Notes under the pieces: generated by a model
Database searches by the model: none
What the model was told of the DNA's origin: nothing
What the model saw: only the letters and a program-made list of their open reading frames with translations
In this document: piece after piece, positions 41,630-54,546 of the stretch
Layout: the number at the start of each line of letters is the position of its first letter
How positions within the stretch are numbered: position 1 is the stretch's first letter
DNA from: Diploscapter coronatus
Lineage: Eukaryota; Nematoda; Chromadorea; Rhabditida; Rhabditidae
DNA length: 64,000 nucleotides
Direction of reading: 5' to 3'
Assembly (NCBI GenBank): GCA_964036155.1
Contig: OZ038422.1
Location: forward strand, 57,993,201 to 58,057,200
Made by a program: the position numbers and the translations under genes

Positions 41630-44600
41630 GCTAGGGTTGACTAAGCAAAAATATGTCATTTTAGAACGAACGATTTTGGTGACGAAAAATGTGTCAGATC
41701 AATGATGATTCAATAACGATGCACGATATCAATGTACATGAAAAGTAATTGAAATCGAGATAAAGCAAAGAATATGCTGGAAGAAAATGATCAAGTTGAA
41801 AATCGACGGCTGAAAGTGAAAACGACTGATGACAAAACTGTGAAACCGCTGAAGAGCCTCTGCCTATGATCAATACAAACAATCAACTGAGCGTGTGAAA
41901 CTTGGAATGAAAAAAGAGGGGAAGAGAATGAAAACATCGGAAAGGGAAGCTGTGAAATTGAAAAGGGGAAGAGACAGTTCAGATGAACGAGAAGAAGGAG
42001 AGATGGCTAGATTGTAAGACGGTGAGTCACTTGAACGAGAGGGAAGTGACAAACAGAAGGACAGGCAGAGATGAACAGAACAGAGACAGAGCATTGCCAC
42101 AAAAGCAGAAGCAGAGTCACATTCTATTGCTGACTCCGCTGACTGCATTGAATATTGACATTGACAGAGGCACAAATGCACTCTGATCCATTGTCCGCTC
42201 AATCATTCAATTACTCCAGCGAATGAGAACATATGAACTAGATAAACAATGTAGCTGGAGAGATAGCTAATTTGAGACTAAAAGTGGAATCACGATTCAT
42301 CGCTAAATAAAATTCAAATGACTCAAGTTAAAATCTTATCGAAGTTCGAAAATAAATCATTTTTAAATTGAATTCACATTGCTGTCTTATTTTATACATA
42401 TTTGCACTGTTTGAATTACGGAACGCAAAACAATCACGATAGAAATAAAAACTTTTTTTTTTTTTTTAAAGATTTCTGCGTCTTTTGAACATTATCAGGT
42501 AAATTTACGAAAATATATTTTTCCTTCATTTTATATGGACTTTTTCAAATCTTCATAATTTATTTCGTAACATAAAATAGGAACGAAAATCAGCAGAATT
42601 CTCACAGTGCTATTACTGGAACATCTATAAAATTGATACTCACACATTACTTTACCAAAATATTTTCATCATCTACATAGCTTCAAAAATCCAATATTTT
42701 TATGTAGCATTAATATCGTCGTGAGTTCCTGACATTAAATTTTCAGCACAACAAGCTGAGCATGCTGATGAAATTAAAAACAGCTTCTTACTATTAGTCC
42801 TGACAAATTCTCAGCAGCAACAACAACACGAACTCACTTTTAAAATACATAATGCGTACATTGATTAAATCTAGTTGAACGCTCGGACTTTCTCAGGTAA
42901 AAATAATTCTTGGTCAGGCTTTCCATTCTAAATTTGAAGCTTTTAATCATTAGATATGCTGAGCATGTTTAATGAAAACGTTCCTAACATAGCCATAGTT
43001 TAGTCACATTGATAATTCATTGGATCAGAGTTTAGACATTCCAATAAAACCATACTTGCAAGATCTTTCAGGTCAACCCGATAGAGTCCGATGAGTCCTT
43101 TACTAATGCCTGAATGAACCTTATCATACATTTCCGCATCTATTCTCACACTGCTGTGACACTCTCATCTGTGCCATTTGACTTACTGCCATATCTCATT
43201 TTCCCACAAACAATAGATTGCAGTACAAACAATGCAGGTTGGGCTCGGAATAATGCACACGCATTTTGATGAGCTTTCGTGGGATTTGTGGGAGCAGCAA
43301 AGGAGCGAGGAGTGGGAATATGAATTGGATTATCAGCTTTGGCTGCTTAGTTGCAAGTTAAAATCCTGAGTTTGAATTCCTTCAGTCAGAGATGAGTTTC
43401 TCATGACTACAAAAAAACAGCAAGAAGATTACGTCATCCTACTTCACTACTGTCAATTCGCTCATAGCTTCCTCTTCGTCTTGTATCACATTCACATCAT
43501 TTCATTCGAGTTTATTTGAAACATAATTTATTTATTCGCCTACTCGATTGCTTCATTGCTGGATTGCTTTCCTCAAGTCCTGTGCAACTCCTTTCTCCTT
43601 CCCGCTTCTTCTGCATAGCCTCGGGGCCTATTTCCTAATGCAGTCAAATTGAGAAGAAGCTATAACGACAAATAGACGAAAGTACGGTAATCATGCATAG
43701 TAATGGAAGCTATTATTATGCATGATTTATGAACTCTGAAAGAATTTCCTAAAATGTAGAAAATAAATAATTAGAACTATGAAATATTTTTAAAAACGAT
43801 GATACTCAAAAAGAAAAAGTATAGACCTTGTTAAAGTATTAGAATGAATAAAAAGTTTTCAACTTATTCCATCTCTGCATGTGCAATTATGTGTAATTTA
43901 GGAATTTATTTCAAGATAAACAACAAGTAGCTATCGTTTTTGAAGAGATGATGGAATGAAATTAAATTTCTTCATCGTTAATTTGAAATTTCGAGCAGGA
44001 TGGCGGCAATTTGCGTGGTGTCTTTCGGATAAAAGATCACACTGGAAAGTGGGCCATTTGCTCATCCTCGTTTATTTCCTGCTTATTGTGAATGAATTGG
44101 ACGAAGTTGTTCGGGGCAACCATTTCCCGTTAAAATATCCCTGATTCGTTTGTTCATAGACACAAAACATGGGATGATCTGCTTTTGGTCTGCTCTTTCG
44201 TGATTTGACTAACCCATGCTTGTCACTCTTCAGGCTTGCAGTGATTCTTGAAATTTTAGTGAATTAGAGCACGTTGTTTCACGTCTCTTCAGCAGTTTTC
44301 TCACTTATGAATAACCAAGTCCTCACTTCACCCCTCTTCTGGCTCCCATGAACAGCGTGTTTCCTCTCTGAATTTTCAATCGCATTTCATACCGCCCTCT
44401 TCATCTCTCCACATTCGAATCTAAATTCTTATTTTGTTCTTTGGATTTTTCGGTCACTGGATGCAAAAGTTTCCACCTTGCATCATTGCAAAACTCTCCT
44501 GGCATATCTGACATCAGAGTCAAAATATCGAAGCTCATCTTCAATATGATTTTTCTCTTCAAAATGAAGTCATGATTATTTTTCATCTGGCTGATTAATT

Positions 44601-46331
44601 CGATTAATCTCTGGCTGGCTCAAGACTCCATCATTCAATTCCAAATTTCATCATCCTCCTTCGGATTTCTCAGAGTCTCAGTGTCGTACAAATTTATTCA
44701 ATTAGTATCAAACTTTTCATGGCGCTTGTTCCTTTTTCGCCCGCGGCTAAAATGCTTAAAATCTGTCGTAACACATATCAGATGAGATGAATTGAATTAT
44801 CCATCGCGACAAAGCTCGCCTTCGCAGTCAGGCCTTCCTTAGTATTTAGGGAGTCACTTAGCCTCTCTCTCTCTCTTTCTATAGTGACTGGGGGCGTGGC
44901 AGCAGAATCCAGGAATCCTCGTCTGAAGACAGGGAGGAGCTACTCTGAGCTCTGGAGAAGGATTCAGATTCAGAGTAGTCGTGTACGAATCCACGAATCA
45001 GTCAGTATTCTCAAATATTCGGACTGAATACTTTTCTTCCGAAAGCTATGTTTCTTACCCAGTTTTTATTTGAGATTACATTCATTCATGGAAAAAGCAT
45101 TCGCAGCCCAAATATCCGTAATCATTTCTTTCTTCTCTCACCAAATCTAATGCTCGTCTTTCATTTCGACGATTTGAATTGATCATTTTTATGAGTTGAT
45201 TTCCTTTAGGAAATTACTGTTCTTTGATTTTCGTCGTCATTGTAGATAATTGCTCTTCTGTTATTTGATGAAAATCACCAGATTTTTAGTAAAAAATAGA
45301 AAGAATGCTAAATAATGCATTTTCTAATTTGAATTTTATGAGACATCGAATCGTAATGTTTGCTCCGAATATTTTGGCTATTATCAAGAACCTGTTAATC
45401 CTGCAATATCATTTATCACGGCTTACATGGAATACCTAGATAAGATTAATTTCTCAGAGTTTTAAATAATGGAAAAAATTCTGGACAATGTTTTACATAA
45501 GAAGAATTATCAGATTGCCTATTGTCATAAAAAATATAGGCGTCTGATATTGCTTTTATTCCATATTTCATGCATAGTTATATTCCCATAAAAAAGCATA
45601 GATAGCAAGAAAACAACTGCTCCATTCTAGCATATCCTCTGTTCTTCCTACTTCAGATTTACATCATCTCATTGTGTCAATGTGTTTTAATCCACCAACA
45701 CATACACAATGGGGATTTTCTGCATAAATTATCTGCTTGAAAATATCAAAATAAAAAGCCAATGGCAGCATTGTTGCCTTCTCCCACTCGCCTTTTGTTT
45801 ATTCATTGAAGTCGTTGAATTCATCCGATGCGAGTCCAGATTCCCGAGAATATTCAAGAACTTCTAAAGTCTATCTTCTCTCCTCTCATTCTCCATTGTT
45901 CGGTTGTCCAGATTAGTGAAAATGTCTCGATGACATTTTAATCATTTGCCTGTACAAATCCACCAAAGAAGACCGAAGGCAATGCATATTTGGTGATGTT
46001 TGAAAGTCGCTGTTTATTCAATCTCATTCTCCTAGCTTCTCCTTTCTCGGTATATCCAATCTCGCTCCTTTATTCCAATTCCCCTCCTGATTTCCCCTTT
46101 CTGTCGTCCTTCTCCTTTATTATTTTACTTACAATTCATTTGCCCTGATTTCCTTGTGCAGAATCTCTGCAAGAAGGAAGAAATTTCGCTTCTCAAGCCA
46201 TTCTTTAAAAAAGAAAGGCAAATAAAGGAGTGAACGAGGGAAGAGATGATTTTCTGATGCAAAAGTTGCTCATTTCAGTGGGTCCCAAGGAGAAGTCGCC
46301 TTTTGTGACATTCGAACACTTGACAGTCAAA
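41630..46331. other. Long intergenic region upstream of nlp-18
   Basis: This 4.7 kb region lies between two divergent genes. It contains a purine-rich patch (41880-42110), a run of 16 T near 42451, a short CT microsatellite near 44868 and otherwise AT-rich unique sequence. No splice-bounded exon was found. Neuropeptide genes often have long upstream control regions, so cis-regulatory content is plausible but not shown. Confidence 0.45.
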
Positions 46332-48274
46332 ATGCAGTTCACAATCAGTTTGGCTATTGTCTGCTGTTCACTCGCTGCCTTAATTGTAGCACAGCAGGTT
46401 AGGCAATCTGATAAATAGCAATTTTTGTATGTTTTTTTTTTTATCAATCATAAATGCAGTGTGATACTATTTGTTGTATAATCATTGCTCACTTCTTCAT
46501 CAGTTTGCACCAAGATTGAAACTAAATAGCATTTATGAGTGACTATAATAACTGACTTATCGTCGTGAAAAGTACAAGATTTTTAATTTATAAATTTCAG
46601 ATGTCAGAAGATGAAATGTCAGCAGATAAGAGGATGCGATCCTTCGCTTTCGCCAAACGCAGTCCATATCGGTCAGTTCACTAGAAAACTCCATTCTATT
46701 TTCAATTTTCATTCATTTTTCAAACACGCAATGATGTTCGCAATGTTTTGCTTTTATGTGGATGCTCAAAGAGTTTCGTGGGCACTAAAGTATCCTTGAA
46801 AATATGTAACAATAGCTGCTGAAAATAATTCAAAAAAATGGATCTCATTGATTTCCAAAATAAAAAAGACAATAGAATTTTAGATCATTTGCATTTGCGA
46901 AAAGAAGCATCGGTGACAGTGAAGCACAAATAGGAGAAGAGGAGGCAGACATGGAAAAGAGGGCCAGGTTCGCTTTCGCTAAGAGGTAACTGAAGATGTT
47001 ATTTGAAATACAGCGTTCCTTAAAGCCATCAATGACGTTCACTGCTTCCTATTCTCAAATCAGATGATGCAACTTTATGATAATATCTCCTGAAAAATGT
47101 CAGAATAAATTCATCCTAGCTTATAGCACCCAGGTGTATGCTCATTACCTGAGTACTTCAGTTTTTCGTAATGTTTGAGAGTGAGAAGCTAATCATAAAA
47201 CTTGAGTTCGGAATTGAACGATAACGAGTAATTGGATGCAGCTAATTAGCCGCATCATAGTCATCCGGGGACATTTTGAAATTATGCAGTTCTGCGCTAC
47301 CACCCTCACCGATTTGCACAACCTGACATTTGATTAAATGAAATTCTCAGGAATACCAAGCATTCTCATCTCATAAGAATCCCAATTTACATAAATTTTA
47401 GGATTACTAAGACACATTTCTGCATACTAAGGTGTTTATCAAAAAATTTTGCCGTATCTAATTTAAGCTCTACAGAACTGCATAAATAACGATCTCTAAA
47501 ATTTTATGACAAAGCAATTTTTATAATTTGATTCCTTTGCCAAATTCGAGCAACAAATCGAACTTATGTGATGGATTCCTTTGTATCGTCAACGTCAGAG
47601 GCTATTTCCAATTCTTCACTTAAAGCTGCCGTCTCTACGCTTTCATCAACACAAACAATTTGCATAATTTTATTGCCTCGAGACAAAGAATCCTTGTTAA
47701 GAATAATTTGCGGTTTTCCTGCGAATTTGTGCATTTTACCTTCGCTTCAGTAGTATTGCAAAAATGTTGCTAACAATAAGATTAAAGTAAAACCGATGAA
47801 AAATGCCAAGATAAATTTAGGGCATTCATCAAATGGGAGGACATTTTTTGAAAACTCAACAGTTAATTTAACCCACTTCATCATTTTTCATAACGCGTGA
47901 TTCATTTGAAATTTTCTATTTTGAAGTCATCGAATAAAACTGTTATTTTGATATCATAGGCATACAATATACTATAGATAAATATTTCTGGATTATTTGT
48001 GATCTTCAAATGACCCAAGGATATTTCCAAGTATTTCCCATCTATGCGCTTTTCTTGCTTTAGTAACATGATATATCATAGACTAAGACTATTTCTTGGC
48101 ATTTACTTGCAAAATAATGGAGCCGAATCTCTGGAATTGCATCAATCTTCAAAAATTCTCAACACATGGAAGTCTTTCGATTTCGTCTAAAATGAATTAA
48201 TTTGTTTTAGGTCGCCCTACCGATCGTTTGCATTCGCGAAGCGATCTAGGCCGTACGGCTTTGCCTTCGCGTAA
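46332..48274 (+). CDS. nlp-18: Neuropeptide-like protein precursor NLP-18 (FAFA peptides)
   Basis: Four exons in phase (46332-46397, 46601-46671, 46884-46985, 48211-48274) encode 100 residues. Residues 1-20 form a signal peptide (FTISLAIVCCSLAALIVA). Lys-Arg sites then release MRSFAFA, SPYRSFAFA, ARFAFA, a second SPYRSFAFA and the C-terminal SRPYGFAFA; an acidic spacer (SIGDSEAQIGEEEADME) lies after the first SPYRSFAFA. The ...YRxFAFA and PYGFAFA endings match the nlp-18 precursor of C. elegans, whose peptides are reported to act on the cholecystokinin-type receptor CKR-1. There is no glycine before the cleavage sites, so these peptides would not be amidated. Two introns interrupt peptide or Lys-Arg codons, and the last intron is 1.2 kb. 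AATAAA at 48616 is a likely poly(A) signal. Confidence 0.95.
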
Positions 48275-49168
48275 CTCTGCCCCTTGCCTGCAATACTCCT
48301 CATTGTCATGTCTCTTCTCCACTCTTCCTCTTGTAAATGTCACTCATCAGATCTCATTCTCCTCATTTTATCAACAATTCTTAATTTGAGTGTCTCAGTC
48401 CCAGATTCAGTATAATTCCATCATTCATAATTCAATTGTGCAATGGCGCGTGTCTAGGAGGGCTAATATCCAACTTCCCAACTTTCAATCATCCCTCTTT
48501 TCCCCTTCATCTCTCATCCCTTCATTCATTTTTCTTATTTATTTTTGTTGTTTTTAGAGATTTTTATGGAGACCGTATATAAAATTCGGTTGATTTTATA
48601 AGTGTTGTACCAGCAAATAAAACAACAACGTTCAGTTCAAAAACAATCAAAGAGTTAAATTAAATAAAATGATGTAATTGTGAAAGTTGGACAAATTCAT
48701 AACCGTTCGATCAGAATTCCCACAAACGAAAAGGAGGATCATAAATATTTCACCTACTACTACAACAGACTGCCCTTGTGAGGATACCCCCTGTATGAAG
48801 AGTGAAATATAGAGGAAATAATTCACACCCAACAGATGGGAGACGCGGTTTTATCAATTTTTCACAAATTCTTCGAATTTTATGACGAGTGTGCGCATTT
48901 AATTATCAAGCTCGTTTTTTGCAGTAACTTCATGAAGATACTAGAAAACTTTTCTCTACTAAATATTGGGGCAACTAGCATTTAGTTGAGAATAAATTTC
49001 CTTCCTAACTTCAGTGAACTTTCAAAAATGAGTTTGATTTAACTTAGTCAGTTTCTCACTTTACCGAGTCTCAGAATTTGTGAAATAGGAATTGCAGATC
49101 ATAAATGTATGTTTAAAAGAGTTTAGTAGTTTTGATAGAACAAATTATAACCTTTTCCATTAGATGAA
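48275..49168. other. Convergent spacer with nlp-18 3' UTR
   Basis: This region lies between the stop codons of nlp-18 (plus) and let-858 (minus). It is pyrimidine-rich just after nlp-18, with AATAAA at 48616-48621 as the probable end of that transcript. I see no coding exon in the remainder. Confidence 0.5.
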
Positions 49169-52100
49169 TCAATCGGAATCCGAAGAACTGGAACTGGAAC
49201 TGGAATCAGAGTCAGAAGAGTCTGAGTCGGACGAGTCGCTGCTGCTGTCGGAAGAACTCTCCAATTCGGGCATCGATTTACTCGCCTTCATTCCCTTCTC
49301 CAACCATTCACGCAGGTCGATTCTGAAGTAGTTCATATTAATATTCGGAGAAGATCATTTTTGTGAAAACTTATAGAAATGAGAAATAGAACGAAACAAC
49401 ACTTTGGTAGTTTTCTATTGTTGTATTTCTCTTCAGATTATCTAAATTTTAACCTTGATTACTTTTTTCCGAATTGAAATTAAGTTAGCCCCGTTAAAAA
49501 CACAGAAGCCATCTTTCAACATGGAGGTAAAAATATTGCGAATTATCGGAAAAATATGAGAATTTTCATGAGCAATTAAAAAAGCAGGTTAGCAAAATAA
49601 GTAATTCATGAAATATCTTACGTGAGCCCGCCGAGTCCAATCAGTGTGAAGAAATTGATAGCGAATCTTGCGTTTTGTGGATTGTCGCGCGGGAAAATGC
49701 CTGCGAAAGCTGTTTGGAGGGTGCTGAAAATAGTCAAGTAGTTTTTTGAAAGATGAAAATTAGTTTTCTTACGGATCGCGAATCCTGCGATACAGCTTCT
49801 CGAGTCCCATGGCTTCGGCCAATTCCTGGAAGACATACTTGATGTAGACGCGGCCTGAGGAAGTCGTTTCCTCTTCTGTCAGTTTGATGTCCGAGAGAAC
49901 CTGAAAATATAAAATAATGGAGTGGAGCAATAAATGAAGGAGAATTTCTATCCTGAACTTTGGTAGTAAAGTTTAATGTTGTCAGATACACTTCTGAAAG
50001 ATATTTTCTTCAGTTTAACAAGACCCACGATTTGATGAAAACGAAAATATTGTGATAAATTGCAATTTAAACTTTTTTTTTTCAAATTGAATTTCTTTGT
50101 GTTATTTATAAATTCAGAACACTTTTAAAAGTAAGATTTTTTAGGAATAATTTGAAAAAAAAAATCATACATTCCAGCTGATGGCGTCGGACTGCAGCAG
50201 GTGGGAAATGAGTCTGGACATGTTGCGCAGCTTCGTGATGTCGAAACGATGGATCGTCGAATAGGTATCCTTAGTAATCTGCTCGAATGTGTCCTTAAAT
50301 TTAAGATAAATAATATCGTGATTTCTGAACACTTTCAGTTACAACAATTATGGCTTGATAGGACTTGCCCTTACTGAAAATGAAGATATTTGAGAATCAG
50401 GTGAATACAAGGATTTCAAAAATACTTTTTTCACTGTGAGATGTTGCATACATAAGAAAACTTAGAAATTTAACATACGTTAAGTTAGGTAGTGTAATGA
50501 TGAACATTTTTTTAAATCTACCTGAAATTCCTTCTTGAGTCTGCAGAATCTCTCACAGAGCAGTCCGTAGAATCGTTCGTAAGTCCTCTGTTGCGCACAG
50601 CAATCAACCAGCATATGACACATTTCTGTCTGCAAAATAAGCCATGATAAGCAATTATTTTTGACATTTCAAATGTTACCTCCAATTCAGGCTTAACTTT
50701 CATTTTGAGCAGTTTGTGAGCAGCTTCTTGGTAATCCAACGAGGACTGGATTGTCAGGTAGATTTCTCGCCTGAAAATGTAGTTTTTTCAAATTATAAAT
50801 GTAATTTTAAGAAAATTCTAATTTAAAAAAAAAAAAAAAAGAAAGTAATACAGTTCATTTTTCAGAATGAGGTTTGCTGCAAGATAAAACAAGTTTCAGA
50901 ACAATTTCGAAATCTGTCTACCTGAATGCAACCATGTTCTGTTCGGTGTTGTCGATGATTTCAGTGGTCTGTGGCTTGGCAGCCTCAGTGCCGCCTTCAG
51001 CCTCCTCCCCATCTTCCTCTGCATCACTGTCATCCCCTCCCTCTTCGTCCGACGATTCATCCGCATCTCCGATGATCTCCTTCCGAATTTCCTCGTAGAG
51101 CTGCTCGTTCTTCTCGAATTCGGGGTCAAATTTGAACACGTCTGAAAATCAGGCAAATTGGTATCAAAAAAGTCGTATCAAATGAAATTCTAACAAAATT
51201 CGTGAAAGAAATAATCTCAGCCACAAAATAAAATGTCTTACTCAATTGATTCTCAGGATCGACGGCATCCTCGAGTCCAATTGTGTGCGTGATCTGATCC
51301 TCCTCCTCGATCAGATCCAAGTCATCGACCACTGCTGGATAGGCCTGAAAAATTGCTGTTCATCTTTCCATTTAGAGCGAATTTATAAATCGGATCAAAA
51401 TCTATACGCTTCTTATATAAATAAAATCATTCGGCATTTAAATCACGAAAAATTCAAAATCAAAACCTGTTGACATGAGTTGTGGAACATTTCTTTCTTA
51501 GGATAGAAATTCCAAACGTCTCTATTTCAATTAACCCACCGCGAATTTCTCCTTGCGAATCTGCATGGCGACTTCGATCATGTACTGGATCCTCTTGTCG
51601 AGTTTGGAGTCGGGCATGGACGCGTCATTGAGGATGGCTCGCAGTCTGTCAAACACGTCATTCAGCACGCGGGGAGCAATCTCCATCAGCTTGGCTCCAC
51701 ACTCCTTCAGGAAGGCAATCGCCACTTCCACTGAATCGTCTGTCGGAGTCTCCAACATCAAAATCAGAATTTCAAAGGCCAGCACTTCGTGGGCCTGAAT
51801 TTCAATGTTCTTTATATTCTCGATAATAAAGAATCGTGGTTTATGACAGTGAAAATAGAGTATTTTTCAGCTTTTCCAATACACGCTATTTCTCCAGTGA
51901 AAAATCGGCCTTCAAGAATCAGTTGATTATGGAAATTTTTTTAATTCTGGTCTCATACGGAAAGTGTTGTGACAACCGCCGAATGGGATAAAATTTGAAC
52001 TATTTCATTAAGTTCCGTTTGCTGACGACAGTCCGTTGAATAAAATAAATTCTTACCACTTGCTGATTGACCAAATGAGCCAGGAACTTGGACACGGTGA

Positions 52101-54039
52101 TTGTGATTCCTGAGAATGAAGAAATTTACATTTTTTTTTTCGAAAAATAACACAAATCTACCTTTGTCGTTTCTTCTGAAGGATCGTTTGAACTGTACGA
52201 CGAGTCGTCGGATGATCAACTCTCCAATATGGGGGAATTTGGAGTTGATGACTGCAACAAGGGCAGAGAAGACGTGCGAGAAGCCAGGCGAAAATGCCTG
52301 AGCCTGGATGATGTCTCGGGCGAGCAGGCCTCTGAAAAACAAGAATTGATTTTGGTAAAAGAATATTCTTGGCTGTTATTGAATCCCGGGGTAAATCCAG
52401 GTGAAAATAAATCCTGATCATTATTGAATATTTGCAAATGTTCTCCAGCTAATACTAATCTTCTTTTCCTTCCTTTTTCCACAAGGATTCAGTAGTTATC
52501 AGAATTTTCTTTTCACCGAGAATTGCCTAGATTTAGAGCTAGCAATATTTTTATCAAACTTCTCAAAACTCGACCCGCAGAAATGATAGTGTGTCATATT
52601 GAGAGAGTAAAAGAGCGTGTCTTCTTCCTTCTCTCGAAAAATACTATTTTTTGTGAATCGAGTTTTGAGAAGCCTGATTTTATCAAAATCTGCAAAAGAG
52701 TAAACAAAGAGTTGCCTGATTAGGAAGGAAGTAATTTAGCTTTGACATTTGTCAAACGGTACAAAATACTTTGAAAATAATCCTAATTTTAAAAGCTGCA
52801 AAAAAAGCCTACTTTCCACGAATGACATTCTCCTGCAAAAGTTCACGCACGATCTGCACAAGATTGGCTACGTTCACTCTGAAAATATCAATATTTGCAA
52901 AAAAAAAAAAATAATGTTAGAGTTGACAAAAGTCAATGATTAAAAATTCTAACTAAAAATTTCGATTTCCAAGTTATCAGAAACTAGCTGATTCATGTGT
53001 TTTCGATGACTTTTACACAAAATCAACAAAACATTCTACCTGTTGACCAGACCGTGCAGCTTCTTCTTGAGACGTTCCCAGTTCATCCTCTGATATTGCT
53101 CGCTGCTCTGAAAGATAAAGATCGAATTTTTACAGAAAGATAAATCGCTTACTTTATCCTGGATTTGCTCCTGGAGCATCCTCAACTTGGCTGGAGGGAT
53201 GTAGGCACCGCCGGTGCGATTTCTGAAAATTAGTTTATTCTTACGGAATCATTCAGAATATAAGAAAGGGAAAAATAGGAGTACTGATGGTGGTATTTGA
53301 CAGAAACGATTTATCATTTGAATATGTCGGATCATAGGGGTGTTAGGTAGTTGGCTTGGACCACCTTGGAGTGAGCTCCGTAGCCCAAAGACTAGGTCTT
53401 AGTTAGAAGCTACGCTGTCAGATTCGCTCCCCCCTGATGGTTCGTATTTTCTGCTTATAAACCCCTAGCATTTACGGAATAGTTAATAGAAAAAAGATAG
53501 GAATATTAATTCAATTCTGATTGACGAAATAAGGAAGATTAATGGGAGCGGGAAGCTGTTTTGATGATTTTAAGAAAAAGAACTAAGGAAATTATTTCCT
53601 TGCACAGAAATCAAATTTACCTGAGCAAATCGACGGCATTCTCTTTGTTGCTCTGCTTGTTCGCCGTCTCTTCAGCCTCTGCCTTCTTCTCCTTCTGCTT
53701 TTCGTCTGCATCCCCTCTGCCCTTCCTCGATTCTCTCTTTCTGTCCCTGCTTCTGCTTCTCTCCCTCGATCTGTCTCTGGATCTGGACCTCTTCCTCTTC
53801 CTGTCGCGACTCCTGTCCCTGCTTCTGCTCCTGTCCTTCGACTTCGACCTGTCCCTTTTCTTCTCCTTCTTCCTGTGCCTATCCTTGGATCGATCCCCGT
53901 CCTTCTCATCCTCATCGTGCCAGTCTCGTTTCGATTTCTTCGAACTCGGCTCTGTCTCCTTGGACCTGCTCTCGGGCGAATGCGATTCAGGCGACCTCCT
54001 TCTCGACTTAGTCGAGTCCTTGTCCGCGTCTCTGCCCAT
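49169..54039 (-). CDS. let-858: Pre-mRNA splicing factor CWC22 / nucampholin (LET-858)
   Basis: CWC22 is a spliceosome protein that loads the exon-junction helicase eIF4A3. About fifteen exons read through in order. The first exon (54039 to about 53626) is an Arg/Ser/Asp-rich RS domain ([20 protein letters not shown]). The conserved entry motif [17 protein letters not shown] follows (53219-53160). The MIF4G HEAT domain runs over about 53110-51540 ([53 protein letters not shown]). An acidic linker is next ([14 protein letters not shown], near 51060). The MA3 domain lies over about 50770-49620 ([40 protein letters not shown]). A Ser/Asp run ends the protein at the TGA at 49171-49169. The start ATG lies 3 nt after ATTTCAG. 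The gene is divergent from RPC5 with 507 bp between starts. Confidence 0.95.
53320..53480. repeat. Possible short repeat in first let-858 intron
   Basis: A GC-richer island (GTTGGCTTGGACCACCTTGG to CGCTCCCCCCTGATGG) sits in an AT-rich intron. Its edges carry loosely inverted TAGGGGTGTTAG and AACCCCTAGCA. It could be a small non-autonomous element or a structured RNA. There is no tRNA cloverleaf that I can fold by eye. Confidence 0.3.
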
Positions 54040-54546
54040 TTTCTGAAATTCGTCTTTCAGTTTGAGTCGGGAATTTTGCGAAGCGACGAAAATAGGTCAA
54101 ACTCGATAAGAGTCAAAGAGTGCGTCGCAAAAAAAATAAGTTTTATTCGGTGACAAATTCAGATTTAAAAAGCTGGATTGATAAGTTCACAGGAAATTTT
54201 TGAAACCAGCTAAAATAATCGAAGAAAAATAGGAGAAAAAAACTCGAGAAAATGGCAACAAAATGGAGTGTGTTAGTGAGAGAAGGACGATGTCAGACTG
54301 GAGATGAAGGAGGTCAAGTCGTGAGTAATTTTTGGGGAGCATGAACGTCCAATCCGATGGAAAAAAAATAATGAGAAGTGGAAAACTCCAAGAAGAAATT
54401 GAAAAGGTACGGCCAAGCGGCTTTCGAAAAACGAAATTTCATGCGACGAACGTGTAAATCACTTCCACACGCAGCATTTGCTTCAATGTTTTTCTTGCAT
54501 TTGTTTTTTCGTTGTCGGTGTATTTCTCGAATTTTTTAAGGGCTCA
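54040..54546. promoter_or_regulatory. Bidirectional promoter region of let-858 and RPC5
   Basis: The 507 bp between divergent start codons must serve both genes. The sequence is A-rich with no TATA box I can place confidently. Both starts sit 3-6 nt after a splice-acceptor-like AG, so the true transcription starts may be hidden by spliced-leader addition. Confidence 0.5.

Noticed and set aside
42445..42470. Run of about 16 T
   Set aside because: A simple homopolymer, common in introns and spacers.
44866..44882. CT microsatellite
   Set aside because: Too short and common to be informative.
49734..52482. Multiple overlapping ORFs opposite or out of frame with let-858
   Set aside because: They are shadows of the MIF4G/MA3 exons; only the chosen frame matches CWC22.
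53560..54046. 161-codon plus-strand ORF rich in Ser/Leu
   Set aside because: It is the antisense shadow of the RS-rich first exon of let-858.
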